Assembly (NCBI GenBank): GCA_947453725.1
Contig: CANGHH010000023.1
Span: 1 to 60,944, forward strand
Length of the DNA: 60,944 nucleotides
Direction: 5' to 3'
Source: Betaproteobacteria bacterium
Lineage (GTDB): Bacteria; Pseudomonadota; Gammaproteobacteria; Burkholderiales; Burkholderiaceae_C
The notes beneath the pieces were generated by a model. It ran no database searches and was not told the DNA's origin. It saw only the letters and a program-made list of their open reading frames with translations. This document shows positions 33,453 to 44,520 of the stretch, piece after piece (positions within the stretch are counted from its first letter, which is position 1; each line of letters opens with the position of its first letter). Position numbers and translations under genes: made by a program.

Positions 33453-35600
33453 TCAGCGCCCGGGCGGCGCCGCGATGGACTCGCGCACCTCGTCCGTGCT
33501 GAGGATTTCGCTCAGCAGCTTGGGCGTGGTGCTGCCCGGCGCGTAGATCGCGTAGACCGGCACGCCGCTGCGGCCCAGGCGGGCCAGTTCGGCGCTGATG
33601 GCGGCGTCGCGCCGCGTCCAGTCGGCGCGCAGCAGCAGCACGCGGCGGGCGGCGAATGCCGCCTGCACTTCGTTGCGCGACAAGACCGTTCGCTTGTTGA
33701 CCTGGCAGGTCACGCACCAGGCGGCGGTGAAGTCGACGAAAACCGGCCTGCCTTCAGCCTGGGCCTGCGCCACGCGCTCGGCCGACCAGGGCTGCCAGCT
33801 GTTGTCGCTGTGGCCTGCGCCGGGCGCGCCCGGTGCGGCGGCGGCTTCCTGGTGCAGCGCCGGCACCGCCCAGAACAGCGTGGCGGCCATCACCACCGCC
33901 GCCACCGTGCCCAGGCTGCGGCGGGCCACCGTGCCCAGCGTCTGCGACCCCAGCGCCCAGGCCAGGAAGGCCAGCGCCAGCAGCAAGAGCAGCAAGGCCG
34001 CGGCGCCGTCGATGCCGGCTTGCTGGCCCAGCACCCAGACCAGCCAGATGACGGTGGCGAACATCGGAAACGCCATCAGGGCCTTGAAATGCGCCATCCA
34101 TACCCCCGGTCGCGGCAGCAGCAGCGCCAGCTGCGGCCAGGCACTGGCGGCCAGATACGGCAGCGCCATGCCCAGGCCGAGGCAGGCGAACACCGTCAGC
34201 GCCTGCGCCGTCGGCAGGGCCACGGCCGCGCCCAGCGACGCCCCCATGAAGGGCGCGGTGCACGGTGAAGCCACCGCCACCGCCAGCACGCCGGTCAAGG
34301 CGGAATCGACCACCGGGTGGCGGGCTTGCGCCGCCGCCCACGAACTGGGCAGCACCGAACCGATCTCGAAGACGCCGGCCAGGTTCAGGCCGATCAGCGT
34401 GAACAGCGCAGCCAGCACCGCGACCACGGCCGGTGTCTGCAGCTGGAAGCCCCAGCCGAGTTGTTCGCCACCTGCCCGCAGCGCCAGCAGCAGGGCGGCC
34501 AGCGCGACGAAGGACAGCACCACGCCGGCGGTGTAGGCCAGGCCGCCGGTCAGCAAGGCACGCCGGTCCTCGGCGTGGCGGGCGAAGCCCAGCACCTTCA
34601 GCGACAGCACCGGGAAGACGCAGGGCATCAGGTTGAGCAGCGCGCCGCCGGCCAGCGCCAGCAACATCGCCAGACCGAGGCCGGCCGGCGCTTCGGCTGC
34701 CGCGCTGAACGCCGCCGCGGCCGGCGCTGGCAGCCCGTCTGGCGCCGGCGCTGCGGCCGGCCAGGCGGTGACGGGCGCCTGCAGCCGCAGCCCGGCAGCC
34801 TGGCCGTCGGCGACCAGCAGCGCCGCCAACTGGGCCGGCGCTGCCGTGCGCTGCGGATCGAGCGCCAAGCGGGCCGTCCACACGCCGTCGGCCCAGCGGT
34901 TCTGCTGCGCCGCGGCGGTCTGGATCAGCCCCGCCGATTCGGGCAGCAGGCTCATCGCGCGACCTTGCCAGGCGGCCGGCAAACCGCTCACGCGAAGCAG
35001 CATGGCGGCGCCTTCGAAAGACACCGCCGCCTGGGCTTGCGCCGCGGCCTGCGGCTGCGCTGCCGCGGCGGCAGCGAACAGCGCGGCATGCCCGGCGGTG
35101 GCGGCCTGCGCGGGCAGACGCAGCGCGAAGTCGCCGCTCTCGGGGATGCAAACGTCCTTGCAGACCAGCCATTCGGCGTGCAGCCGGACGTCGAGCGCCT
35201 CGGCCTTGAAACCCGCTGGCAGCGTGACGGCCACCGGCAGCAGCAGCGCGCCCTCATAGCCGTAGTTCAGCAGCGGGCCGATGGGCAATTTCTGCGGCGT
35301 GGGCCACTGGATCTCGCCAGCCTGCACGCCGGTCGGCAGCGTCCACGCCAGCGTCGTCGGCAGGCCCGAGTCACCCGGGTTCTTCCAGTAGGTGTGCCAG
35401 TGCGGCTGGTGGTCGAGCTTCAGGCCCAGTGTCACCGCCTGGCCGGGCGCCAGGCCATCGGGTGCGTGGGCCACCAGTTCGGCGCGCACCTGGGGCGTGG
35501 TCACCACCGAACCGGGCGCGGCGGCGCTGGCCGCCACCGACAAAGTGGCGGAAAAAACAACGGTCAGCGCACCAGCGGCGAGGCGATTGAAGCGGGTCAT
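33453..35600 (-). CDS. dsbD: Thiol:disulfide interchange protein, DsbD/ScsB type
   Basis: A protein of 715 residues. A signal peptide (to about ASAAAPG) is followed by an N-terminal periplasmic domain with the ScsB-like CKDVCIPESG cysteine pair. Then comes an eight-helix membrane domain with the redox cysteines in LMPCVFP and ASPCTAPF, and a C-terminal thioredoxin domain with AAWCVTC. Electrons from cytosolic thioredoxin cross the membrane through these pairs to reduce periplasmic proteins. The N-terminal domain is longer than in classical DsbD and resembles the ScsB branch. The ATG at 35600 opens the signal peptide. It is divergent from the ATP synthase operon. Confidence 0.93.
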   Translation of the reverse strand: MTRFNRLAAGALTVVFSATLSVAASAAAPGSVVTTPQVRAELVAHAPDGLAPGQAVTLGLKLDHQPHWHTYWKNPGDSGLPTTLAWTLPTGVQAGEIQWPTPQKLPIGPLLNYGYEGALLLPVAVTLPAGFKAEALDVRLHAEWLVCKDVCIPESGDFALRLPAQAATAGHAALFAAAAAAQPQAAAQAQAAVSFEGAAMLLRVSGLPAAWQGRAMSLLPESAGLIQTAAAQQNRWADGVWTARLALDPQRTAAPAQLAALLVADGQAAGLRLQAPVTAWPAAAPAPDGLPAPAAAAFSAAAEAPAGLGLAMLLALAGGALLNLMPCVFPVLSLKVLGFARHAEDRRALLTGGLAYTAGVVLSFVALAALLLALRAGGEQLGWGFQLQTPAVVAVLAALFTLIGLNLAGVFEIGSVLPSSWAAAQARHPVVDSALTGVLAVAVASPCTAPFMGASLGAAVALPTAQALTVFACLGLGMALPYLAASAWPQLALLLPRPGVWMAHFKALMAFPMFATVIWLVWVLGQQAGIDGAAALLLLLLALAFLAWALGSQTLGTVARRSLGTVAAVVMAATLFWAVPALHQEAAAAPGAPGAGHSDNSWQPWSAERVAQAQAEGRPVFVDFTAAWCVTCQVNKRTVLSRNEVQAAFAARRVLLLRADWTRRDAAISAELARLGRSGVPVYAIYAPGSTTPKLLSEILSTDEVRESIAAPPGR

Positions 35601-35705
35601 GGGCAGGGCCGATTTTCGAGGCGGCAGACGGGGTCCGCGCCATGCAGGTGCCGCCATTGTGGGCCTCCGGATGAGGCGGCTGTCGCCTGCTTGTGCGGGT
35701 TCCTG

Positions 35706-35733
35706 AGGACAAGTCCGGGTTTCTTCGTATAAT
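35706..35733 (+). promoter_or_regulatory. Candidate promoter of the ATP synthase operon
   Basis: AGGACA (four of six to the -35 consensus), a 16-base spacer and a perfect TATAAT at 35728-35733, 29 bases before the atpI start. Confidence 0.5.
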
Positions 35734-35762
35734 TCCGAGGCTTTGCTGACCCGACTGAAGCC

Positions 35763-36275
35763 ATGGCGATCGAAGGACGACTCCGAAACGACCGCTGGGT
35801 GGATTCAAAAATCCTTCAGGAAGGCGGGGCAGTACAGCAAGAGGAGGCACTGGACTTCAAACCGCTGACGCGGGCTGAAGCGCAGGCGCTGCGGGCCAAG
35901 GAGCCGCCACTGTCACCGTGGCGAGTCATTGGCGTGCAGGCGGCGGTCGGTGCGGTGCTGGCGCTGCTGGTGGCGCTGGTTTCCGGCAAAGAGTTTTACG
36001 GGTGGTCGCTGCTTTACGGCGCGCTCACCGTGGTGGTGCCTGGTGCCTTGATGGCGCGCGGGATGACCAGCAAGCTCAGCAGCATGACACCCGGCGCGAG
36101 CGCCGTCAGTTTCATGTTGTGGGAGATGGTGAAAATCGCCGTTTCGGTGGTCATGCTCGCGCTGGCCCCGAAACTGGTGCAGCCGCTGAGCTGGCCGGCC
36201 TTGCTGGCTGGTCTGGTGGTGGGCATGAAGGTGTATTGGGTTGCGCTCTTGTGGCGTGGCTTTTCAAAGCGTTGA
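35763..36275 (+). CDS. atpI: ATP synthase subunit I (AtpI)
   Basis: A protein of 170 residues with a hydrophilic N-terminal half and four membrane helices in the second half. The GKEFYGWSLLYGALTVVVPGALMARG segment is typical of AtpI. AtpI helps assemble the c-ring and is not part of the finished enzyme. The first 50 residues are longer than in many AtpI proteins. The gene leads the operon, 20 bases before atpB, its standard place. Confidence 0.9.
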   Translation: MAIEGRLRNDRWVDSKILQEGGAVQQEEALDFKPLTRAEAQALRAKEPPLSPWRVIGVQAAVGAVLALLVALVSGKEFYGWSLLYGALTVVVPGALMARGMTSKLSSMTPGASAVSFMLWEMVKIAVSVVMLALAPKLVQPLSWPALLAGLVVGMKVYWVALLWRGFSKR

Positions 36276-36295
36276 ACTGACGAGACTTGCAAAGC

Positions 36296-37180
36296 ATGGC
36301 AGCAGAAGCTCATGCCGCGAACGCGGCCGCCGAACACGGCCCGACCTCCGGCGAGTACATCATCCATCACTTGACGCACCTGCGTAACAAGGAGATGACG
36401 GGCCCCTTCGACCTGTCCGTGGTCAGCTGGGACTCGATGTTCTTTTCCATCACCATCGGGGTGCTGGGTTGTTTCCTGCTGTGGCTGGCGGCGCGCAAAG
36501 CGACCGCGGGCGTCCCGGGCCGCTTCCAGGCTGCCGTCGAGATCCTGGTCGAGATGGTCGAGAGCCAGGCGAAGGGCATCGTGCACAACGCCAACAGCCG
36601 CAAGCTGGTGGCGCCGCTGGCCCTGACCGTCTTCGTGTGGATCTTCCTGCTCAATGCGATGGACCTGCTGCCCGTCGACCTGCTGCCTTTCATCTGGGAA
36701 AAGGTCTACGGCGCGATGGGTGGCGACCCGCACCATGCGTATCTGCGCGTCGTGCCGACCGCTGATCTGTCGGTGACCATGGGCTTGTCGCTGGGCGTGC
36801 TCGTCACCTGCCTGGTCTACAACGTCAAGATCAAGGGCCTGGGCGGCTGGGGCCACGAGCTGATCGCTGCGCCTTTCGGCGACCACTGGGCGCTCTACCC
36901 CTTCAACTTCCTGATGCAGGTCATCGAGTTCGTTGCCAAGACGGTGTCGCACGGCATGCGGCTGTTCGGCAATATGTACGCCGGCGAACTGATCTTCTTG
37001 CTGATCGCCTTGATGGGCGGTGCCTGGTCGTTGAGCGCCACCGGCATCGGTCTTGCCATCGGTCACATCATTGCCGGCACGGTGTGGGCCTTGTTCCACC
37101 TGATCATCATCACCCTGCAGGCCTTCGTGTTCATGATGCTCACGCTCGTGTACATCGGCCAGGCGCACGACTCGCACTGA
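36296..37180 (+). CDS. atpB: ATP synthase F0 subunit a
   Basis: A protein of 294 residues with the membrane helices of subunit a. The stretch GMRLFGNMYAGELI contains the essential Arg of the proton channel, preceded by FNFLMQVIEFVAK and followed by the C-terminal LQAFVFMMLTLVYIG helix. It forms the two proton half-channels against the c-ring in the inner membrane. The start is the ATG at 36296; a TTG three codons upstream is ignored. Confidence 0.97.
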   Translation: MAAEAHAANAAAEHGPTSGEYIIHHLTHLRNKEMTGPFDLSVVSWDSMFFSITIGVLGCFLLWLAARKATAGVPGRFQAAVEILVEMVESQAKGIVHNANSRKLVAPLALTVFVWIFLLNAMDLLPVDLLPFIWEKVYGAMGGDPHHAYLRVVPTADLSVTMGLSLGVLVTCLVYNVKIKGLGGWGHELIAAPFGDHWALYPFNFLMQVIEFVAKTVSHGMRLFGNMYAGELIFLLIALMGGAWSLSATGIGLAIGHIIAGTVWALFHLIIITLQAFVFMMLTLVYIGQAHDSH

Positions 37181-37194
37181 GCGTCGCGCTGGCC

Positions 37195-37269
37195 CGTTTT
37201 CGGCGCTTTCCGCGTTTTCCCGTTTTTCGTTTCCTTTCTCTCTCACAACTCATCCCTCTAGGAGTCATC
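37195..37269 (+). promoter_or_regulatory. Pyrimidine/U-rich leader and strong ribosome site of atpE
   Basis: The atpB-atpE gap is strikingly T- and C-rich (runs such as GTTTTCC and CGTTTTTCG, then a CT stretch) in an otherwise very GC-rich, balanced region. It ends with AGGAG seven bases before the ATG. In E. coli a U-rich element before atpE is an established translational enhancer that supplies the many c subunits needed per complex. The resemblance is by composition and position. Confidence 0.5.
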
Positions 37270-37533
37270 ATGGAAGTCATCAGCTTTGTCGCCCTCGCCG
37301 CCGGCCTGATCATTGGTTTGGGCGCCGTTGGTGCCTGTATCGGCATCGGCATCATGGGCAGCAAGTACCTGGAATCGGCAGCCCGCCAACCCGAGCTGAT
37401 GGGCGAACTGCAGACCAAGATGTTCCTGCTGGCCGGCCTGATCGACGCCGCCTTCATCATCGGTACCGGTATCGCCCTGTGGTTCGCCACGGCCAACCCT
37501 TTCCTGGCCCAGATCGCCCTGCTGCCGAAGTGA
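37270..37533 (+). CDS. atpE: ATP synthase F0 subunit c
   Basis: An 87-residue proteolipid of two helices. The first helix has the glycine-rich GLGAVGACIGIGIMG motif, the polar loop is ARQPEL, and the second helix (LLAGLIDAAFIIG) contains the proton-binding Asp. It lacks the extra polar residues expected of a sodium-binding c subunit, so it is proton-coupled. It is preceded by a U-rich leader and followed by a stem-loop, both plausible devices for making more c than a or b subunits. Confidence 0.97.
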   Translation: MEVISFVALAAGLIIGLGAVGACIGIGIMGSKYLESAARQPELMGELQTKMFLLAGLIDAAFIIGTGIALWFATANPFLAQIALLPK

Positions 37534-37574
37534 TGTTGCGAAGAGGGCTGCTGCACGTGGCCCTGTTCGTTGCG

Positions 37575-37595
37575 GGCGGCCCCTTCGGGGCTGCT
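37575..37595 (+). promoter_or_regulatory. Intercistronic stem-loop between atpE and atpF
   Basis: GGCGGCCCC and GGGGCTGCT pair over nine bases (two G-T wobbles) around a TTC loop, followed by GTTTCC. Lying between the c and b subunit genes, it may protect the atpE message or partly reduce read-through into atpF. Confidence 0.45.
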
Positions 37596-37624
37596 GTTTC
37601 CATCACCGAGATTGAGGCAATAAA

Positions 37625-38095
37625 GTGAGCATCACCGGTACCCTCATCGTCCAGATGATCGTGTTCCTGATCCTGGTCGGGTTCACCATGAAATTCGTCT
37701 GGCCGCCGATCACGGCTGCGCTGGACGAGCGCGCCAAGAAGATCGCCGACGGCCTGAGCGCCGCCGACAAGGCGAAGTCTGAACTGGCCGTCGCCAACCA
37801 GCGCGTGGAAGCCCAGCTTTCCGCCGCCCGTGACGACGCCGCCAAACGCCTGGCCGATGCTGAGCGTCTGGCCCAGCAGATCGTCGAAGAAGCCAAGGGC
37901 AAGGCCACGGTCGAAGCGGACAAGATCATTGCCGCCGCCCATGCCGAAGCCGAGCAGGCTTCGGTCAAGGCCCGCGAGACCCTGCGCGAGCAGGTGGCCG
38001 GGCTGGCCGTCAAGGGCGCCGAAGCCATCCTGCGCAAGGAAGTCAACGCTGGCGTTCACGCCGACTTGCTGTCCCGTCTGAAGGCGGAGCTCTGA
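37625..38095 (+). CDS. atpF: ATP synthase F0 subunit b
   Basis: A protein of 156 residues with one N-terminal membrane helix (about 6-25, IVQMIVFLILVGFTMKFVWPP), then a long charged coiled coil rich in Ala, Glu and Lys and a C-terminal delta-binding end. Two copies form the peripheral stalk. It starts with GTG at 37625 behind a GAGG site, a start weaker than the neighbouring ATGs, consistent with the lower copy number of b. One base separates it from atpH. Confidence 0.96.
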   Translation: MSITGTLIVQMIVFLILVGFTMKFVWPPITAALDERAKKIADGLSAADKAKSELAVANQRVEAQLSAARDDAAKRLADAERLAQQIVEEAKGKATVEADKIIAAAHAEAEQASVKARETLREQVAGLAVKGAEAILRKEVNAGVHADLLSRLKAEL

Positions 38096-38096
38096 C

Positions 38097-38636
38097 ATGG
38101 CCGAGCTGGCGACCATCGCCCGCCCCTACGCCGAGGCGCTGTTCTCGTCGGCCGGTGCTGCCGCTGCGGGCTTGAAGCCGCAGCTGGCTGGCGTGGCCGC
38201 GCTGGCCGCCGATGCCGAGTTGCGGCAGTACGCCGACAACCCCAAGGTCAGCGCCGATCAGGTGTTCGATCTGGTGGCCGGCATCGCCGAGCAGCAAGGA
38301 TTGGCGCTCGACAGCAAGGTGGGCAACCTCCTGCGTGCCGTCATCGAGAACGGCCGCCTGGCGGCCCTGCCCGAGATCGCGGCGCAGTACGGGGCCCTCG
38401 TCAATGGCAGCAGCGGCGTGTCCGACGCCACCATCCAGAGCGCTTTCGCCATAGCCGGCGAAGCCCTGGTTGATGTGATCGCCACGCTGGAAAAGCGCTT
38501 TGCCAAGAAGCTCAACGCCACGGTCGAGATCGTCCCCGAGCTGATCGGTGGCATCCGTGTCGTCGTCGGCGACGAGGTGCTGGACACCTCGGTCAAGGCC
38601 CGTTTGGAACAAATGAAACTTGCGCTGACGGCGTGA
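38097..38636 (+). CDS. atpH: ATP synthase F1 subunit delta
   Basis: A protein of 179 residues: an N-terminal helical bundle starting ELATIARPYAEALFS and a C-terminal domain ending in the conserved ELIGGIRVVVGDEVLDTSVKARLEQ segment. It joins the top of F1 to the b subunits. It is packed between atpF (1-base gap) and atpA (16-base gap). Confidence 0.97.
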   Translation: MAELATIARPYAEALFSSAGAAAAGLKPQLAGVAALAADAELRQYADNPKVSADQVFDLVAGIAEQQGLALDSKVGNLLRAVIENGRLAALPEIAAQYGALVNGSSGVSDATIQSAFAIAGEALVDVIATLEKRFAKKLNATVEIVPELIGGIRVVVGDEVLDTSVKARLEQMKLALTA

Positions 38637-38652
38637 GTTTCCGGAGCACACC

Positions 38653-40206
<1,554 letters not shown>

Positions 40207-40230
40207 AGCCAGACCACCAGGAGCAAGACC

Positions 40231-41115
40231 ATGGCGGTCGGCAAAGAAATACGCGGCAAGATCAAATCGGTGGAGAACACCAAGAAGATCACCAAGGCCA
40301 TGGAAATGGTCGCCGCTTCCAAGATGCGCAAGGCGCAAGAGCGCATGCGCGCGGCGCGTCCGTACGCCGACAAGATCCGCAACATCACGGCCCACTTGTC
40401 CGAGGCCAACCCCGAGTACAAGTCGCCGTACATGCGTTCGGGTGGCACCAGCAAGGCGGTCGGCTTCGTCGTCGTCAGCACCGACAAGGGCCTGTGCGGC
40501 GGTCTGAACACCAACATCTTGCGTGCTGTCACGAACAAGATGAAGGACGTGCAGACGGCCGGCGGCACCATCCAGGCGGTGGCGATCGGCAACAAGGGTT
40601 TCGGCTTCCTGAACCGCGTCGGCGTCAACGTGCTCAGCCACGCGGTGCAGCTCGGTGACGCGCCGCAGCTCGACAAGCTGATCGGCCCGGTCAAGGTCAT
40701 GCTCGACGCCTTCGTGGCTGGCAAGCTCGACGCGGTGCACCTCTGCTACACCGGCTTCATCAACACGATGAAGCAGGAGCCGAACATCGAGCAGCTGCTG
40801 CCGCTGTCGGCTTCTCGCCTGCAGCAGACCGATGCCGAGAAGTCGGCCTACGGCTGGGACTACATCTACGAGCCCGATGCCGCCACCGTCATCGACGATC
40901 TGCTGACTCGTTATGTGGAGGCGCTGGTCTTCCAGGCCGTGGCCGAGAACATGGCCAGCGAGCAGAGCGCCCGCATGGTGGCCATGAAGGCCGCCACCGA
41001 CAACGCCGGCACGCTGATTGGCGAGCTGAAGCTGGTCTACAACAAGACCCGCCAGGCCGCGATCACCAAGGAACTGTCGGAAATCGTCAGCGGCGCCGCC
41101 GCCATCAGCGGTTGA
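40231..41115 (+). CDS. atpG: ATP synthase F1 subunit gamma
   Basis: A protein of 294 residues. The N-terminal helix (IRGKIKSVENTKKITKAMEM) and the C-terminal helix (NKTRQAAITKELSEIVSGA) form the rotating central shaft, with a Rossmann-like domain between them containing STDKGLCGGLN. It transmits rotation from the c-ring to the catalytic sites. It lies 24 bases after atpA. Confidence 0.97.
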   Translation: MAVGKEIRGKIKSVENTKKITKAMEMVAASKMRKAQERMRAARPYADKIRNITAHLSEANPEYKSPYMRSGGTSKAVGFVVVSTDKGLCGGLNTNILRAVTNKMKDVQTAGGTIQAVAIGNKGFGFLNRVGVNVLSHAVQLGDAPQLDKLIGPVKVMLDAFVAGKLDAVHLCYTGFINTMKQEPNIEQLLPLSASRLQQTDAEKSAYGWDYIYEPDAATVIDDLLTRYVEALVFQAVAENMASEQSARMVAMKAATDNAGTLIGELKLVYNKTRQAAITKELSEIVSGAAAISG

Positions 41116-41169
41116 TCCAGCAGCCCTGCTGCAGCCGCCCGCAACGAATATTGTTTGAAGGATAGAAAC

Positions 41170-42573
<1,404 letters not shown>

Positions 42574-42582
42574 GGATTTGCG

Positions 42583-42996
42583 ATGGCAACCCTGCACGTC
42601 GACGTCGTCAGCGCCGAAGCCCTGATCTTCTCGGGTGAGGCCCAATTCGTGGCCCTGCCCGGCGAGAACGGCGAGCTCGGCATCCTGCCGCGCCACACGC
42701 CGCTGATCACGCGGATCAAGCCGGGCGCGGTGCGCATCGAGCGCCCGGGCGGCGAAGAGGAATTCATCTTCGTCGCCGGTGGCATCCTGGAAGTTCAGCC
42801 GGGCACGGTCACCGTGCTGGCCGACACCGCCATCCGCGGCAAGGACCTCGACGAGGCCAAGGCCACCGAAGCCAAGAAGCAGGCTGCCGAAGCCATGAAG
42901 AACGCCAAGAGCGACATCGACCTGGCGGCCGCGCAAGGCGAATTCGCCGCGATGGCTGCGCAGTTGGCTGCGATCCAGAAGCTGCGCCGCAAGTAG
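42583..42996 (+). CDS. atpC: ATP synthase F1 subunit epsilon
   Basis: A protein of 137 residues. N-terminal beta-sandwich (LHVDVVSAEALIFSGEAQFVALPGENGELGILPRHTPL) and a C-terminal helical hairpin, the part that can inhibit ATP hydrolysis by moving up along gamma. It is the last gene of the operon and is followed by a strong intrinsic terminator. Confidence 0.97.
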   Translation: MATLHVDVVSAEALIFSGEAQFVALPGENGELGILPRHTPLITRIKPGAVRIERPGGEEEFIFVAGGILEVQPGTVTVLADTAIRGKDLDEAKATEAKKQAAEAMKNAKSDIDLAAAQGEFAAMAAQLAAIQKLRRK

Positions 42997-43041
42997 GCCC
43001 TGCCCGCCAGCGCCGCAGCACCGCTCAGCGCACAGAAGACC

Positions 43042-43078
43042 AACCCGCCCGGTGGCAACATCGGGCGGGTTTTGTTTG
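43042..43078 (+). terminator. Intrinsic terminator of the ATP synthase operon
   Basis: AACCCGCCCG and CGGGCGGGTT form a perfect ten-base-pair stem with a ten-base loop, directly followed by TTGTTTGG. It lies 45 bases after the atpC stop. Confidence 0.88.
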
Positions 43079-43107
43079 GTCGATCAGCGTCAAGGCGGGA
43101 GCAGGCC

Positions 43108-43914
43108 ATGGGCAGGAAGCAGCACGGCAGCGACAAGGTCGAGCACCCGCATGGCCCGGTCAACAAGGACGCCTACGTCGACCGGCTGGCCGTGCTGCAA
43201 TTGCGGCTCAACGACATGGCGCGTTGGCTGCAGCACACCGGCAAGCGTGTGGTGGTCGTGGTCGAAGGCCGTGACACGGCCGGCAAGGGGGGCGTGATCG
43301 CAGCGATCGCCGAGACCCTGAACCCGCGGCTTTGTCACACCGTGGCACTCGACAAGCCGAGCGAACGTGAAAGCCGCCAGTGGTATTTCCAGCGCTATGT
43401 GGCCCATTTGCCGCCGGCGGGCGAGATCGCGCTTTTCGACCGCAGCTGGTACAACCGCGCCGGCGTCGAGCGGGTGATGGGCTTTTGCACCGAACACCAG
43501 ACAGCGACCTTCCTGAAGCAGGCCCCCGCTTTCGAGCGCATGCTGGTCGACGATGGCATCCTGCTCTTCAAGTACTGGCTGACGGTCGACCAGGCCCAGC
43601 AGGAAGCGCGCTTCGCCGAACGCCAGTCCGATCCGCTCAAGCGTTGGAAGCTGTCACCCATCGATGTCCAGGCGCGCGAAAAATATGCCGATTACGGCCG
43701 CGCCCGCGACCAGATGCTGAAGGCCACGAACACGGCGCGCGCGCCCTGGACGTTGGTCGACTTCAACGATCAACGCCGCGGCCGCCTGGCCTTGATCGAG
43801 CATCTGTTGGCCGCGATACCTGAAGAGCCGCCGGCACCCTGCGGCCTGGCCTTCGGCCCCTTGGGCCATCCGCCGCTGAAGGAGCGCTTCAGGGCGGGGC
43901 TGAAGCCGATCTGA
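43108..43914 (+). CDS. ppk2: Polyphosphate kinase 2 family protein
   Basis: A protein of 268 residues, one PPK2 domain: Walker A EGRDTAGKGG (53-62), lid region RQWYFQRYV, Walker B FDRSWYNRAGVERVMGF (110-126), KYWLTVDQAQQEARF, and WTLVDFNDQRRGRLALIEHLL. PPK2 enzymes use polyphosphate to phosphorylate nucleotides (ADP or GDP, or AMP in other classes). The start is the ATG at 43108 after a GGGAGCAGG site; an upstream in-frame ATG at 43072 overlaps the atp terminator. It lies directly behind the ATP synthase operon, a suggestive place for an energy-reserve enzyme. Its 3' end overlaps the convergent tlpA-like gene by 26 bases. Confidence 0.94.
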   Translation: MGRKQHGSDKVEHPHGPVNKDAYVDRLAVLQLRLNDMARWLQHTGKRVVVVVEGRDTAGKGGVIAAIAETLNPRLCHTVALDKPSERESRQWYFQRYVAHLPPAGEIALFDRSWYNRAGVERVMGFCTEHQTATFLKQAPAFERMLVDDGILLFKYWLTVDQAQQEARFAERQSDPLKRWKLSPIDVQAREKYADYGRARDQMLKATNTARAPWTLVDFNDQRRGRLALIEHLLAAIPEEPPAPCGLAFGPLGHPPLKERFRAGLKPI

Positions 43915-44452
43915 GCGGCGCCCCGCCATTCGCCTGGGACGCCGCGCTGCGGAAGGCCCGCGTGACGGCGGCCACGGACGCCGGGCTGTTCCAATCACGC
44001 GCGCCGTAGACCTTGGCCAACACACGACCCTGGGCGTCGACCAGCAGCGTCAGCGGCAGTTGCGATGCACCGAGCATGTTCTCCAGTTCCAGCGCGCGAT
44101 CGATGTAGTGGTTGACGGTGGCGTTAGACCGCTGCAGCCACGCGCGGGCCGCCGCCGGGTGGTCGTCGGTCGAGATACCGATCAGCGTGAAGGGCTGCGC
44201 GGCGCCACTCCAGGCCAGGCCTTCCAGCGACGCCATCTCGGCGCGGCAGGGTCCGCACCAGCTGGCCCAGACGTTGATGATCAGCGGCTTGCCACGGTAC
44301 GAAGAGAGCCCGCGCGACGGACCGTTGAGGCCTTGCATCGTGGCCTCTCGCAGTACCTCGCCGACCCGGACCTCGCCGGGCGTGGCGTCGGCAGAGCGCC
44401 AGGGCGTCAGCAGGGCGGTGGCAAGCAGCAGCAGGGCGATCGGGTGGCGCAC
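43889..44452 (-). CDS. TlpA-like periplasmic thioredoxin
   Basis: A protein of 187 residues with an N-terminal signal peptide (cleavage near SADATP) and a TlpA/ResA-type redoxin domain. The active site is NVWASWCGPC (Cys66, Cys69), with the cis-proline in LPLTLLVDAQGRV. Such proteins reduce disulfides in the periplasm, often for cytochrome c maturation, and would take electrons from a DsbD-type protein like the one encoded at 33453-35600. The last 26 bases overlap the end of ppk2 on the other strand. Confidence 0.9.
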   Translation of the reverse strand: MRHPIALLLLATALLTPWRSADATPGEVRVGEVLREATMQGLNGPSRGLSSYRGKPLIINVWASWCGPCRAEMASLEGLAWSGAAQPFTLIGISTDDHPAAARAWLQRSNATVNHYIDRALELENMLGASQLPLTLLVDAQGRVLAKVYGARDWNSPASVAAVTRAFRSAASQANGGAPLRSASAPP

Positions 44453-44520
44453 CCATCGAGTCTAGGCGCTGACCGCAGCGCCCGCCCGCCACAAGCCAGC
44501 GTGTTCCTGGTCCTGGGATC

